A DNA stretch of 64,000 nt from Corynespora cassiicola (taxonomy: Eukaryota > Ascomycota > Dothideomycetes > Pleosporales > Corynesporascaceae). The translations under genes and the position numbers were made by a program. The notes below the pieces were generated by a model. It did not search any database, was not told where the DNA came from, and worked only from the letters and a program-made list of their open reading frames with translations. The stretch covers positions 2,480,001 to 2,544,000 of the forward strand of contig JAEUWY010000020.1 of the NCBI GenBank assembly GCA_022059125.1, read 5' to 3'. Every line of letters starts with the position of its first letter. Position 1 is the first letter of the stretch. Positions 32,588 through 44,298 of this stretch are shown one piece after another.

Positions 32588-33776
32588 TTAGATAGTACTA
32601 TAAGCCCTAATGCGTGAAAGCAAGCTATCTAGTCTATCTTGGATGACTTTATCCTCCATGAGACCCAATGACTCTTGTAGTTTTTCTTTCACGGCTCTCT
32701 CTCGGCCCATTGCAAGCTCTAAGATTGTGTCCGAGACATAAGTAGTCCTTTCTGCTGAGCTGACACGATTTCTCTTGGATAGAATTCGAGTAAGATCGCT
32801 CAGACTCTCGCTCATCTGCTTATAAACATTTAAAGAGATTTCCATAATTAAACGAAACTGTGCAGAACTGTTTATAGGAGTGGAAAAGTTACCAATCGAA
32901 AACATCGGAAAGAAGTACGAAGCCCCACCACTACAATAGCTCTGAATATCATCGCTTTCAGGATCAGCGTTCAATAATAGCAACCAAAACTTGAAGATCT
33001 TGTCGAAATTTTCAATGATTTTGAGAAAACATGAGACGATGAGAACTACTTCGGAATCCTGGATATCTCCGTGGTTGAAATTGTCATTGCCATGACGATG
33101 CCCAAGCAGGGTTATGAAACGAGCCATCGATTGTACAGCGTTAAATATTCTGGAATATCTCTCAGATTTAAAATTCATAAACAATCTTGATCGTCGATGA
33201 ATAAATGGGAGCTCGTTTTTGTTTTCGTTACCCGTGGAGGCAAAGAGGCGATCAATGAGCTCAACTATCTGGCTGATGTTCACTGACGTAAGATCATCAA
33301 CACTCTCCGAGCTACTATTGAATGATCCAGGTGGATGGAATTCTCGGGAAGCCACAGATTCCGTAGGTAAAAGGTCTGTAGACGGGGTGTTTGGAAAATC
33401 AAATGGAGGATTCTCGGTCATGGAAGATAAGGCGTCTTTCCACATTTGATCGTTTTCATTGATGGGCCGGTTTGAAGACTCAGCCAAAGGGCTTGGCATG
33501 CTGCCCATAATACCAAGATCAAAGTCTTGTATATTATTTGTCTATTGGATAATCTGTGGGGAAGGCCGCGTAGAATCGCCTGTATATATCAGGAATGATG
33601 CATTGAATTCACAGATTTCAAACCTACCGTCCTCGAAGGGTGACATTGAGGGTAATTCAATAGACCTGGGAATTGAATTGCCTTTTGATGATGCTGCTCG
33701 CCTCGATGTATCATAGGGTCTGCGAGGGCTGTAGATGCAGTTGAAGCCTCGACATTTCTTCCAAGCGGATTCTCTA
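32588..33776 (-). pseudogene. AflR-like regulator, 5'-truncated and with an in-frame stop
   Basis: The minus-strand frame from about 33776 to 32588 begins in the middle of a Zn2Cys6 domain. DRESAWKKCRGFNCIYSPRR corresponds to the second half of the cluster, and the first Cys-x2-Cys part is absent. A Ser/Arg-rich linker, TAG at 33544-33542 and a long helical domain follow. The last contains FKSERYSRIFNAVQSMARF and VVLIVSCFLKIIENFDKIFK and resembles the AflR C-terminal domain (PF08493). AflR-type proteins switch on polyketide clusters. An intron could lie near 33560-33650 (GTAGGT donor), but I found no splice choice that removes the TAG in frame. The missing 5' end abuts the rhodopsin-domain gene on the other strand. 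Confidence 0.65.
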
Positions 33777-33778
33777 TC

Positions 33779-35000
33779 ATGCCGAACATCACCGAGTACC
33801 AATTGCAACATTGGGGACGATGACAGATCTGGGGAAATTGTTGGAGTCAGCGTTTTCTGTTTGATATGCGTATCTGTCACAGTGTTTTTAAGGATTTATG
33901 CCCAGAGCATGGTAACGCGCGCCTGGAAGTGCTGGGACACTTGGTTTATACTGTGGGCTGCATTGAGTTCGAGAGCTTAATGAAGCTCAACCAATTCTCA
34001 TCAATTGCCAGGTCTTCACTATCGCGTTATCGGGCATTATAATATATATAATCAAGTATGGATTTGGCAAACATACAATACGTCTCAATGAATGTATAAA
34101 AGAAATTAAGATCAGATTTCTAACCACACGGAACAACAGTTGCGTGTCATTATGGAGGATAGTACAGCGCCGGATGATCTTGCAACAATTTTCATGGTAA
34201 GTTCAGTACCAGATTTCTTGACCAATATGGCCGTCTAATGCGTTATCTAGTATGGATATATAACGTCCATTCTTCAAGCCCCAGGAATCATGTATATGAA
34301 GCTAGCGCTACTAACATTTTACGCGCGAGTATTTGGTCTTTTACATCACGACAGATTCTTCACACGGGGGCTTTACGCCTGCTTTGTGATTTGCATCCTG
34401 CTCGGTATCGGTAGCACCATCGAATTCATCGTTCAATGCATACCGGCACAGGTGTTCTGGAATCGCATCTATTTAATGTTTGCAGGCGGTCATACGGATG
34501 GACCTACAAGTGGATATTGCATGGATCAGGTTTCGCATGTCACCATTCCCGTCGTCCTGGACCTGGTGACAGAAATCATGATCATGATCCTCCCAGCTAA
34601 GATTCTGTGGAATATACAACTTCCAACGCGGAAGAAGGTCGGTTTGGCCATATTATTTGGTTTGGGAATTTTTGTTTGCGCAACGAACATCGTCCGAATA
34701 AAATACTACGCGAGTATGATCAACGGCGGAGATTTGGCATGGGATGACATCGATGTTTTTATTTGGACTAATGTTCAAATGACTGTCGGTATAGTCTGTG
34801 CGAGTATCCCGGCTTGTACACCATTTCTAAGACTGTGCTATGGAAGGAGAGACAAATCATCATCCTCATCTCAACCAGCTATTCCACTCCAGAACAGGTC
34901 AAAAGCACTGTCAAATAGATGGAGTAAAAGTCATGAAAAACTGTCATCTCATGAATTCTTGACAGACCCCAGAGATTGCGATGTAGAAAGAATTTGCTAG
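33779..35000 (+). pseudogene. Rhodopsin-domain (PTH11-like) membrane protein, frame-broken
   Basis: Segments of a seven-helix fungal rhodopsin-domain protein appear in order. They are an N-terminal helix (SGEIVGVSVFCLICVSVTVF), a second block with IYIIKYGFGKH (34012-34093), a short block 34140-34196, and a long final exon from 34251 with four to five helices and a Ser/Lys-rich tail. The intron 34197-34250 (GTAAGT...CTAG) keeps frame. The two earlier junctions (donor after 33966 to acceptor 34011, and donor after 34093 to acceptor 34139) do not. The ATG at 33779 is also out of frame with the first helix unless one base is lost. Relatives are plasma-membrane proteins of unclear, GPCR-like role. 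An ATG at 33735 is an alternative start. Confidence 0.5.
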
Positions 35001-35850
35001 TCGAATAAAGGAAAATGAAAATAGTATAGGGCTAGAATGATACAAGAGCAAAATAGTAATTGTTAAAGATTATTTATTGTCAAGTAATGAGGTCACTACA
35101 TTCTAACATTTTCTAGAGAAGATATCTTTTCACATTTAATAAAAGGCTTTTTGAAGCCAAAGTAAAGATTCGGCAGAGATGGGTCGAGAACTTAGAAGAT
35201 CCGTAAAGAGAGTCTTCTTGCACTCCAAAAGCGGAATTGAGTGCTATAAAAGCTTAGGTTTAAAGTATTTCAAATTGAAAATCCATTGTTACTGATACCC
35301 ACTTGAAAGACCCGATCTTAAATTGTAATGACTATAAGAAACTTCAGGAGCTGTTTTAAGTAGTCTATAGTAAATAAAAACTAAGATGGAAGTTCTCTAG
35401 CTTAATATAAGTACAAAATATTTCGGTTACTTAATTGTGCTTGATCTTCTAATTGACAAAATGCAGCTTCTCGAGTTATTCTCAATGGGGTTTATCCCCT
35501 TTTTAACATCTAGAACCTGCAAGAGAATGTTGTGAATATCAAAAGTAGAAATTACTCGCAAATAGAGAGATATCCCAGCCGGAAAGTCATATAATAACTC
35601 AGTCTAGCTGGGAAGGTGCGGAGAGTTCGGAAGTTGAAGTCGCCGAAAGTGCTGGAAGCAATCCATTGGATGGCATCATGATCGCCTGATAATAGGGGCC
35701 AAAAGATGTTACACCCGCGAGATAGATATAAAAGCATTAAATTGGAACTCGGATGCTGTCCGAAAAATTCTACCCATTCTTTCACTGTATACACTGGTGA
35801 AATAAAGTGCTCTAGAATTTGACTGCACGCTCTTGTCTTCCCACTTTGAT
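35001..35850. other. AT-rich intergenic region
   Basis: 850 bp, very AT-rich, with no open frame of protein-like character. It could be RIP-degraded sequence or spacer. Confidence 0.4.
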
Positions 35851-36410
35851 ATGGATCCTCAAAAAGAATTAGTCCTCAAACTTACATCGATGCGATACTT
35901 GAAGGAAGGTGTCTCCGAAGAGCAATTTCATGAGCATGCTAGCAAGTTCCATGCTCCAAAAGCAGCCGAGATTCAAATTCGGCATGGGGCCTTGAGAGTG
36001 GCACAGGTATTTCTAAGAGACTCTATAAACCTTGCTACATTTTTTCTAACTAACTCAGGTATCACACACCATCTGCCTGTCTAGATATGTTCAAGAACAA
36101 GATACCATGGGCTGTAAGGCCTGGATGGTTGGTAGATGACCATGATGTTCAGATTAGCGTTTGGATTCGCACTGCAGACGATATGATGGCCATAGTCACG
36201 GATCCCGATTTCCAAAGTCTCATTGCAGACGACAATGACATAGTCGCAAGTGACAGAACAACCGTAGTTGCTGGATGGGAGGAGGTTTACGTTGAAGATG
36301 GGAAAATTGTCAATGTAGAAGATGGTAAAAGCGTTTATCCACCTTTTTCGCAGTGCATAAAGGTCGGCAATGCAAGCAATGAAGTTTCCACAACTGGGCT
36401 GAACTTTTAG
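35851..36410 (+). pseudogene. EthD-domain protein, copy 1, frame-broken at its intron
   Basis: Exon 1 (35851-36006) encodes ELVLKLTSMRYLKEGVSEEQ and then HGALRVAQ. Exon 2 (from 36060) encodes YHTP..., VRPGWLVDDHDVQISVWIRT and WEEVYVEDGKIVNVEDGKSV to the stop at 36410. This matches the intact copy at 39664 over its whole length. The intron begins GTATTT at 36007 and its only acceptor (ACTCAG at 36058) leaves one extra G before the TAT-CAC codons, shifting exon 2 out of frame. The intact paralogue has ...AAAG|TATCAC at this place. EthD-fold proteins act as dehydratases or decarboxylases in polyketide pathways. If another splice is used, the gene could still be functional. Confidence 0.6.
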
Positions 36411-36492
36411 GATGGCTTTAACGTATAAGGAATGATGAAAAAAAAAAGGAAGATCCATGACCAAGTTTTCATTGCTTAGTGAATATGATCTT

Positions 36493-37190
36493 TCAGTAAT
36501 CTTGCATGACATAGACAAGCTTATGCCCCGAAACCTTTTGGTGTCGCAATAAATCAGCGTCTCTTACTATTCCGTGAAGCCCGTTCTCCCGTAGCTGAAT
36601 TGGATGCGACTTGATGCAACCACTTGCCAACAATTTTTCCATTTTGAGTATCCAAGTTGAGGTGAAAATGCCATTTTTGGGATCAGCAGTTCTCTTATAG
36701 GTGTCGTCGAATCTAACATCGTCCCCAAATACAGTATAACCAAGAATCCAGTCGGGATGTACCTGTTTGCGTCGCAAGCCCAGTCTTTCCGGGAAAGGGG
36801 CAACTGATGTGTAGCGTCCTCCTAAGGTTCCGATGGCTTCGTACGAGATTGTGGTAGACTGGTTATTGCCAATGTAGTCCAAGACGCGATTTAAATGGTT
36901 TTTGGTATAATTTCGAATTTCAACACCACATGCCGTATTGTTATAGTCAAAAACTGCAGTCGCCCCATATTCTCTGAGAAGCGAGAATTTATGTGCAGAA
37001 CAAGTAGCAACTGGATTGTATCCCAGCAGGTGAAGAAGTTGAATCGCTAAAGTGCCAGTTGCAGTTGACCCTCCATAGACAAGCACCATCTCTCCGAAAT
37101 CGTTTTTCGTGGCCTCGCCGCTATCATTTATCAATTTTAAAGACCGTAGCGCCAGTCCACAGGTTACCAATCGCACTCCGAAGGATCGAT
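36493..37190 (-). pseudogene. Trans-acting enoyl reductase, 5'-truncated
   Basis: The minus frame from about 37190 to the TAG at 36495-36493 encodes only the C-terminal 230 residues of a LovC-like trans-enoyl reductase (medium-chain dehydrogenase family, normally about 350-370 aa). The NADPH Rossmann part is present (MVLVYGGSTATGTLAIQLLH, YNPVATCSAHKF, EYGATAVFDY), followed by the usual C-terminal substrate region and SGHKLVYVM at the end. The GroES-like N-terminal third and the start codon are missing; homology stops at about 37180-37194, where a PKS-NRPS fragment begins on the other strand. In intact clusters this enzyme reduces polyketide double bonds in trans with the PKS-NRPS. Confidence 0.8.
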
Positions 37191-37193
37191 TAG

Positions 37194-39041
37194 GCTGGGG
37201 AGATCTGCATCCAAGGCCCTGGAGTTAGCCCAGGATATGTCTTTGAGTTCCCCGAGCTTCGCGGCATGTATTGCTTACCAGCAAGTGGAGAAAACTGCAA
37301 GCGCACATATCGAACTGGCGATAGGGGCCGAATGAACCGAGATGGTTCCATAATCTACATCAGCCGAATGGAAGGCGATTCTGTTGTGAAGATTCGGGGG
37401 AACAGAGTCGATACACTTGATGTCTCGCAAACGATCACAAGTGTATACAAGGATTACTTTTCCGACGCCGTCGTCGTCTTCACAGAAAAACCGCGAGAAC
37501 ATCTGTTTGCTTTTGTCATCGCCAAGCCTACTCAGAGAGATGCCATGAAAGATGAGGATATACAAAAGATGATGAGAAAGCTGCCTCTTCCATCTTACAT
37601 GCGGCCAGCCATGGTTCGGAAGCTCGACACCCTACCATTGACTACAAATGGCAAGACATGCTACTCTCAACTCCGAGAGATTGTGCGAACTCACAGTACT
37701 GAAGCCGACCAGTCTCATGGTATGACGGCAATGGAGACCATAGTTGCGGATATCTGGAGCAGAATCCTCCCTAGAGGAACACGGACACAAATAAGTGCAG
37801 AATCGGATATTTTCGCAATCGGCGGCGATTCCATTCTGCTACTCAAAGTTCTGTCCCTGTTGAAATCTTCTCTTAAGATAGATCTGGTATTGAGCCAGCT
37901 TTTGCATGATCCTACAATACAAGGAATGGCGGCCCTGTGTTCTGCAACAGGTTTCTTTCCAGAAACGACCGATACAACGACAGCTGGGATTGATTGGGAC
38001 TTCGAGACATTACCCCCAAGGATATCGGATGATCCAAAAAACTTTAATGTTTCTCCATCTACTAGCAGATCCAGTCAAAGAATCAGTATTCTTCTCACAG
38101 GTGGATCAGGTTTTATCGGTCGCTATATACTGCAAGACCTGATTCAGAGCCCAGAAGTCGATCATGTCTGCTCCCTCGCAGTAAGATCACCTGAGAAACA
38201 CCTTCATCACGCCAAAATCTCTATTCATTTGGGCGATTTGGCGCATGACCATCTTGGGCTATCTGAGGAAGAATTCCGGCACATCTGCGACAATGTGGAC
38301 GTGATAATTCACAACGGAGCGACTGTATCATTCATGCAGCCTTACAAGTCTCTCCGTGCACCAAATGTAGCTGCCACGAAAGAACTTTCCCTCGCAGCAA
38401 TGCGCCGTCAAATCAAACTCCACTACATTTCCTCCGCTAGTGTTGGGCAATATGCTGAGCATGAGACATTCCATGAGATATCTATTGCCTCTCACAGGTT
38501 ACCTCCCGATGAAACCTATGGCTACACCATGAGCAAATGGGCCAGTGAAGTCACTCTGGAAAGTGCACAGTCTCTGGCGTATTTTCCTCTTGTCATCCAC
38601 CGTCCAGCAACGGTGATCGGGCCGGGCACATCTGAATCCGAAGCCTTCCAAACTATTATCCAGTACTCAAAAAAGTCTTTTTGCGTTCCAAAATTGACTT
38701 CATGGACTGGATGCTTCGACCTTGTCCCAGTACAGGCTGTTGCTCAATCCATCGTACGCCATGTGCTTGAGCCACCGCATAGGGATGTTCAGTATTTGCA
38801 TCATACCGGAGAGAGGGTTCCGGTGAAAGATCTCGGAGAGTTTATCGACCGGTATGGAAAAGGGGATTTGCGTACAATTCCTTTGGATGAATGGGTAACG
38901 ATTGCGGATGAGCTAGGACTTAACCAAGGTCTGGTTCAGTGGTTTCGGGGAATACAGTCCCAGAAGATTTATTTACCAGCGATAGAGAATGTTGCTGACG
39001 GAAAATGGAGTGATAACAGTTCAGGACAACAGAGAACGTAA
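37194..39041 (+). pseudogene. PKS-NRPS hybrid, C-terminal fragment: half A domain, PCP, reductase
   Basis: The frame starts without a Met just after TAG at 37191. It opens in the middle of an adenylation domain with GEICIQGPGVSPGY. A-domain motif A7 (YRTGDRGRM), A8 (KIRGNRVDTLDVSQ) and A10 (LPLTTNGKTC, with the catalytic Lys) follow. A carrier domain with the phosphopantetheine Ser (FAIGGDSILLLK) and a complete short-chain-type reductase/Dieckmann domain (LLTGGSGFIGRYIL, then YGYTMSK) complete it to the stop at 39041. All PKS domains, the condensation domain and the first half of A are missing. An intact megasynthase would be roughly 4000 residues, against about 615 here. No internal stops are present, so the loss may be recent. 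Confidence 0.85.
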
Positions 39042-39663
39042 CAAGGACTGGTTGGTTAAGAGTTCTCTCTTGCAGAGACGGAGTACGACGTTTTTTTCTC
39101 ATGATTTTCAGTCGATTTAATTCATCAATGCCTTTTTCTTAGAAATACATCATCATGACCTGATAGCTAAATGGCGTTTGATAGGTCTGGAGGTGATGTT
39201 TGTGATGGTGTTTTTGCTGAGCGACAGAACCGTGGTTTCGAGCCTCAACCTCAACGAAATGGGCGATAAAATGACTTGCGCAATGCGTACGGATCTTCTC
39301 TTCTTCATCTATCCTCGACACCAGCATGACGATCCCGTACCTAGGCCCAAGGCCTCCTTCAAGCATCTATTGGCGTTTGATAGGACAGAGTTTACAGTTC
39401 ACTTGCTTTTAGGGTATAAATGAGATTGCCATATTGAAAAGAACACCTAGAACTATTTGGGGAGACCGCCAAAGACTATTTCACGACTCAGGGGGGGGGG
39501 GTTTAGTTCACCCGCAGTAACCTATGTCATCCGGAGAGCCGATTGCGGCACAGTTGCGGGGTTTGTATAACACTATAAACCTGAAAATTGATTGTCCAAG
39601 CGTTCACCCTCTTCTTATCCTCATTGATTCCCACGAGAACACACAGTATAACCAGAAACCAAG
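39042..39663. other. Intergenic; promoter of EthD copy 2
   Basis: 622 bp. It contains an 11-base G tract at 39491-39501 about 160 bp before the EthD ATG, and a short AT-rich stretch. No supported gene. Confidence 0.4.
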
Positions 39664-40247
39664 ATGGCACCCCATAAAGAAATCGTCCTGAAGCTCACCT
39701 CGATGCGCTACAGAAAGCCCGGCGTGTCCGAGGAAGCCTTCCACGAGCACGCCCGAGCCCACGGCCCCAAGGCGGCAGCCATCCAAGCTCGCCACGGAGC
39801 ACTGAGGGTATCCCATGTATGGCCCTCCCCTCTTCTCCCTAAAGTCTGCCTATTCCATCCCACTAACCTCCCCACCCAAAGTATCACACCCCGTCCTCCA
39901 CCCGCGCCCTCCTCCAGCAATCCCTCCCCTGGACCATCCGCCCTGGCTTCAACATCGCAGACCACGACATCACCATCAGCGTGTGGGTCCGCACGCCCGA
40001 GACCATGACGGCCATCGTCATGGACCCCGATTTCCAGGCCCTAGTCGGCGCCGACAACGAGATGCAAGATGGCGAGCGCGGGACGGTTGATATGGGGTGG
40101 GAGGAGGTGTACGTGGAGGATGGGAGGGTTGTTAATGTTGGCGAGGGTGGAGAGAGTGAGTATCCGCCATATGGGGCTGCGAAGGATGTTGGGAGGGGGA
40201 GTGGGGTAGGGAACGAGGGGGGTGCAGAGAAAGTCATTGATTTTTGA
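39664..40247 (+). CDS. EthD-domain protein, copy 2 (intact)
   Basis: Two exons: 39664-39816 and 39882-40247. The 65-bp intron runs GTATGG to CAAAG, giving 172 aa. It contains KEIVLKLTSMRYRKPGVSEE and HGALRV, then YHTPSSTRALL, ISVWVRTPETM, MDPDFQALVGADNE and WEEVYVEDGRVVNV. The fold is a dimeric ferredoxin-like alpha+beta barrel. EthD proteins of polyketide clusters (for example those near anthraquinone and xanthone PKS genes) are decarboxylases or dehydratases; the exact reaction cannot be fixed here. It is a paralogue of the broken copy at 35851, and the two bracket the PKS-NRPS/enoyl-reductase relics. This copy is more GC-rich at third positions. Confidence 0.82.
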
Positions 40248-40856
40248 GGGGGAGTGGCAGGGAGAGATTGTTGCACTGATTGGTGCCCAATGAACGAGGG
40301 GTACAATCTCGGATGATTCATCTACAACACATCCCCTTTTTTTTCCTGCTCTTGTCCAACTACAGAAGATGGCAAACAACATGATTTTGGGAAGGGAACT
40401 GGATCCACTGCCTCTATACTCGCAAGAAATCCCATGAGAGCAGCCAGAAATTGAATACTTACATCCACTCACACAACGCGAAAAGAAACCCTACCAAGTG
40501 ACGCTCCCTGTCAGTTCAACACCTACTGTCATGGACTAAATTTCAAATGCCTGAGACTTGACTACTAGATCCAATGACGAAGGGCCGCTCGAGAATGGCT
40601 AGTTATATATAGCGTATTACTCTTCATCCCACTGACCTCATGCCCAAAGCATACCATCGCCAAGCACTGTCCCCAAGAGCATCATACCATCCTCTCAAAC
40701 ATCAATCACGCACACCCAAACACCGGTCTTCTTGACGAAAAACAAAAGAGACTATATTGGGTATCACGATATACTACCAAGCCAAACCCTTAACCCCACC
40801 ACCCCAACCCACACATGAGAAAAAAGACGAAACGTCATCACTCCCACTCCCACCAC
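40248..40856. other. Convergent 3' intergenic region
   Basis: 609 bp between the ends of EthD copy 2 and the sterol glucosyltransferase. C/A-rich towards the right. No supported gene. Confidence 0.4.
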
Positions 40857-43800
40857 CTATCCAAAACAGCACACAACATCCAACTTCCGCCTCCTCCCCC
40901 CCTCCTCCCTATTCTGCCCCTCTCCCATCGTCTCCTTCCTCAAAACCGGCACTCCTTCCTTCGGCCTCGAGCGTCCCAACAGCGCCGCACGGAGCCCATG
41001 CTTATGCCTCTTCCTCTCCTCCAGGATGCGGCGCTCGCTCGCCTTCCACGCGCTCTCTACCTGCTGCTCCACGCGGCGGAGCTCATGCTCGCGCTCCGCC
41101 TCGCTTTTCGCGGCCTCTGTCTCTCGTTCTGCCGAGCGCGGCGGCAGCGCGATGCCCTGGCGCAGGGCCTTGACGTCCTTTTGGCCCTGGATGATGCGGG
41201 CGCGGCGGATGAAGTTTGTGGGCTGGTACTTCTTCTTGTACTCCTCGTCGCAACCTTTTAGGAAGTATGCAGGCGGGCCTATCAGTGCGGCGATATCCTT
41301 GAGCACGAAGCCGCCCACGCCCATGCCGACGCCCTGCAGCGCGCCCAGCACGCCGCCCTTCTTTGCGCCGCGGACGGGCTGCATGGCCAGACCCGACACG
41401 CCATCCGCGACGCCATACACGAACTCGTCGCGGCCGGCGCGCAGCCCCGAGTGGAAGCCCGTGATGCGGTGCGGCCGCCGCACCGTCTCGTCGCCGTACA
41501 GGCGCGGCGCGTTATGGAAGCCCTGAGCGACGGCGACGCTGATAGTCATTGGGGAGCGGAGGATGGCGCCGAAGGTTTTGCGGAGGCCGTGGCCAGCCTC
41601 TTCGGCGAGCTCCTCTGCGAGGTAGTCCTGGGGCGCGGCACCGAGGTAGGATTCTTCGCGTTGCTGGGTGGGGCGCGCATTTTGGTTGTCTTTACGGGCA
41701 TCTTTGGAAGGTTTGCGCTTGGGAACGGTTTTGCCGTGCTTTTTGCGCCAGCGGAGGCGGGCTTTCTTTTCGTAGTATTGCTCGTGCTTCTTCACGCTCT
41801 TGGCCATCTTGACTGGTGCGAGGCCGACACCTGTGAACATGTCTCGCCATACGTTGAGGGTGGCGCTCCAGGCGCCTGTGAGGGGCTCTCCAGGTCCACC
41901 AAAGTCGTTCCATTCAGAGTGCCGCAGTAGACGCAGGTCATTCCACTTGATCTTGTTCCATTCCACTAGCAGCTCTGCTGCGAGGGGAGACAGGCGGACG
42001 TTTGTATCCTTTAGCTTCCAAGTAGCGACACGGTTCTCAATAAACTGGCAGCGCATGTTGTTATCGCCCCTGAGTGGCAGGCTTCGATGGAACGAGCGGA
42101 CGGCGTTCAAAGCGCCATCTCCCTCTTTTTCGATGTTGCTGGCAATTTTCTGGGCATTCTCCTTGGCTTCGTCAGTCAAACACTGCTTGATACCTTCTGC
42201 AAGACGCTCGGCAGTCAGTTTCTTATACGGAATGCAATCATGCGCTCCAGCTTTGGCTTTTGAGACCATAGCACCCCACCACGGCTGGTCGCCAAAAAAG
42301 GGGACAATCATGGTCGGCTTGCCACACTTGAGTCCAATGGCGGTAGTACCAGCTCCGCCATGATGTACGACAGCGCTTACTTTGGGGAACAGCCAGTCGT
42401 GCGGGGTGTTTTCAAGCATGAAAATGTTGTCGGGGGAAGAGTCGTTGCTGCCGAACCCGCCCCAACCCTTGGAGACTAGCGCGCGGACACCGGCCATTTC
42501 GACGGCCTCAAAGATGAGTTTGGTAAATTTATCGGGGTCGTCTACAACAATGGATCCGAATCCAATATAGATGGGTGGCGGACCGGCTTCGAGGAACTTG
42601 ACGAGGTCGTCGGGGGGCTTGAAAGTAGAGGCGAGGTCCAAAAAGACGAAGCCTCCGATGTCGATTTCCGGCCCCCAATCCTTGGGCTTGGGGACGAGGG
42701 AGGGCGACCACTGCAATTTTTAGACATGAATTGAGACGCATGTTTCGCAACTTACCATGTACGTATATGGCACTTTTAGTCGGTAGAGTTGGCCTGGTGC
42801 CCACAGTGTGGAAACTTCTTCGAGGCCTAGGGTCTTGCCCCTGAAGCGGTTTATCAAATCGCCGAGCCCCTGCCAGGTCATCATCTCGACAAGCGGATAA
42901 GACATGAAATTGGAATAATGTGCGTCTACGTTGGAGGCCTTGATGTTGGCCAAAGGATGAGGAAACTGAACAGTAGGGGTATACGGAAAACTGGGTTTTG
43001 TTAGAATCATCCACAGCAAGATACAGGGGAACATACGTAAACATCATGTGCAAAGGAATGCCTAAACGCTCAGCAATATGGGGCGGCGCAAAGCTGGGTG
43101 GATTAGCAATAATGGCGTCTGCTATGAACGGTTGCTTGTCGCCCACTAAAATGTCATTAGCAGTGACCATGCACGTGATTTCAATTCACTTACTCATCTT
43201 GAGGTTGGCTTGGTCGCTCTCGTCGTCGGTCGAGTTGATGCAAGCCCGCCACATGCCCTGGAACATGTCGTACATGGCGGATCGGCGCTTGCCGATCTCG
43301 CCCTCCATAATGGTCTGCACACCGGGAATCAGGCCGGGGTTCTTGACCATAAAGGCCATGAGCTCGGACGGATCGCCGCCAACGGAGAAGAATTCGAGGC
43401 CTGAGTCCTCTTCAACAAACTTCTTGAACACGGGGTGCGTCGCTATGCGGACGCGATGGCCATAGTCCTCTTTCAGTATCTTTCCAATCTTGAGGAAAGG
43501 CTGGATGTCGCCCCGGGAACCGATTACAATGACGACAATGTTAAGCCGCATGCGCTTCTTTGGGTCTTCCATGTCGTCTTCTTCGGGTGGGATCTTATCC
43601 ACGTGCAAGTCGCCCTCGATGCCGCTCTTTGCACTCGCCACATCGCTGTCGCCACGGAGGTGCTTCTTGAGTCCCGCTCCAAGCGTCTTTGCAAAGTAGC
43701 CGCTGTTGACTGTCTCGTGAATGGATAGCTTGAGTCGGCCATCCAACTTGGAGACCTTGCCCCTTGTATTGAAATGCTCGTGCTTGATCTTGAAGCTCGA

Positions 43801-44298
43801 AAAGGGACGGGGCTCCTTTACATGGCGCTTGCTATCGTCGGTCTCGGTGGTGGTGGTCTTGGAGGGCGTCGAAGGCCTGCTTTCGTCATCGTCGGAGGAG
43901 AGGCTGTCTGAAAAGTAGTCGTCAAATGTCACCGTCGGCTGACGCTGCAGCTGAGGGGCCGCCCGCTGCGTTTGGGCTCGCTTCCCCCCGAGCAAAGATC
44001 TCCTGGCCATGGGGCGTGGACGGTCTGTGGCGGATCGCTGCATAGATTGGCGTGGAGCAGTGATATCTCGGCTTGCTCGCGGGCCAGGTGCTGGAGTGGA
44101 TGTCTGGCGAGCGACATCATCGCTGTCGAACTGGGCATGGTCCTTTTCCGAAACGTTTTCAGGGGCACCGCCGTCGGTAGCGGAAGGTTTCAGCGTCGAA
44201 GAGGTCGAGGTATTGTTCCTTGGGTAGGGAAAGGTTGTTTCTTGAACGTGGAGCGCGTCGGGGATAATGGCGGCGGCGTCGCGCGCGTCGTCAGCCAT
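40857..44298 (-). CDS. Sterol 3-beta-glucosyltransferase-like protein (GT28/GT1 type)
   Basis: Four exons on the minus strand: 44298-43194, 43145-43037, 42990-42756 and 42710-40857, giving 1100 aa. Introns start GTAAGT, GTATGT and GTAAGT. About 240 disordered Ser/Asp-rich residues come first. Then the Glyco_transf_28 N-terminal domain begins [19 protein letters not shown], with [15 protein letters not shown]. The donor-binding domain follows with [30 protein letters not shown] near residue 600, and [13 protein letters not shown]. The long C-terminus ([38 protein letters not shown]) is the tail typical of mould relatives, related in part to the Vps13 C-terminal region. It transfers glucose from UDP-glucose to sterols at membranes; unlike Atg26, no PH/GRAM domain is obvious. 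Confidence 0.9.

Noticed and set aside
39491..39501. Run of eleven G
   Set aside because: A single homopolymer may be an assembly artefact or simple repeat; a lone G run cannot make a four-strand quadruplex motif by itself.
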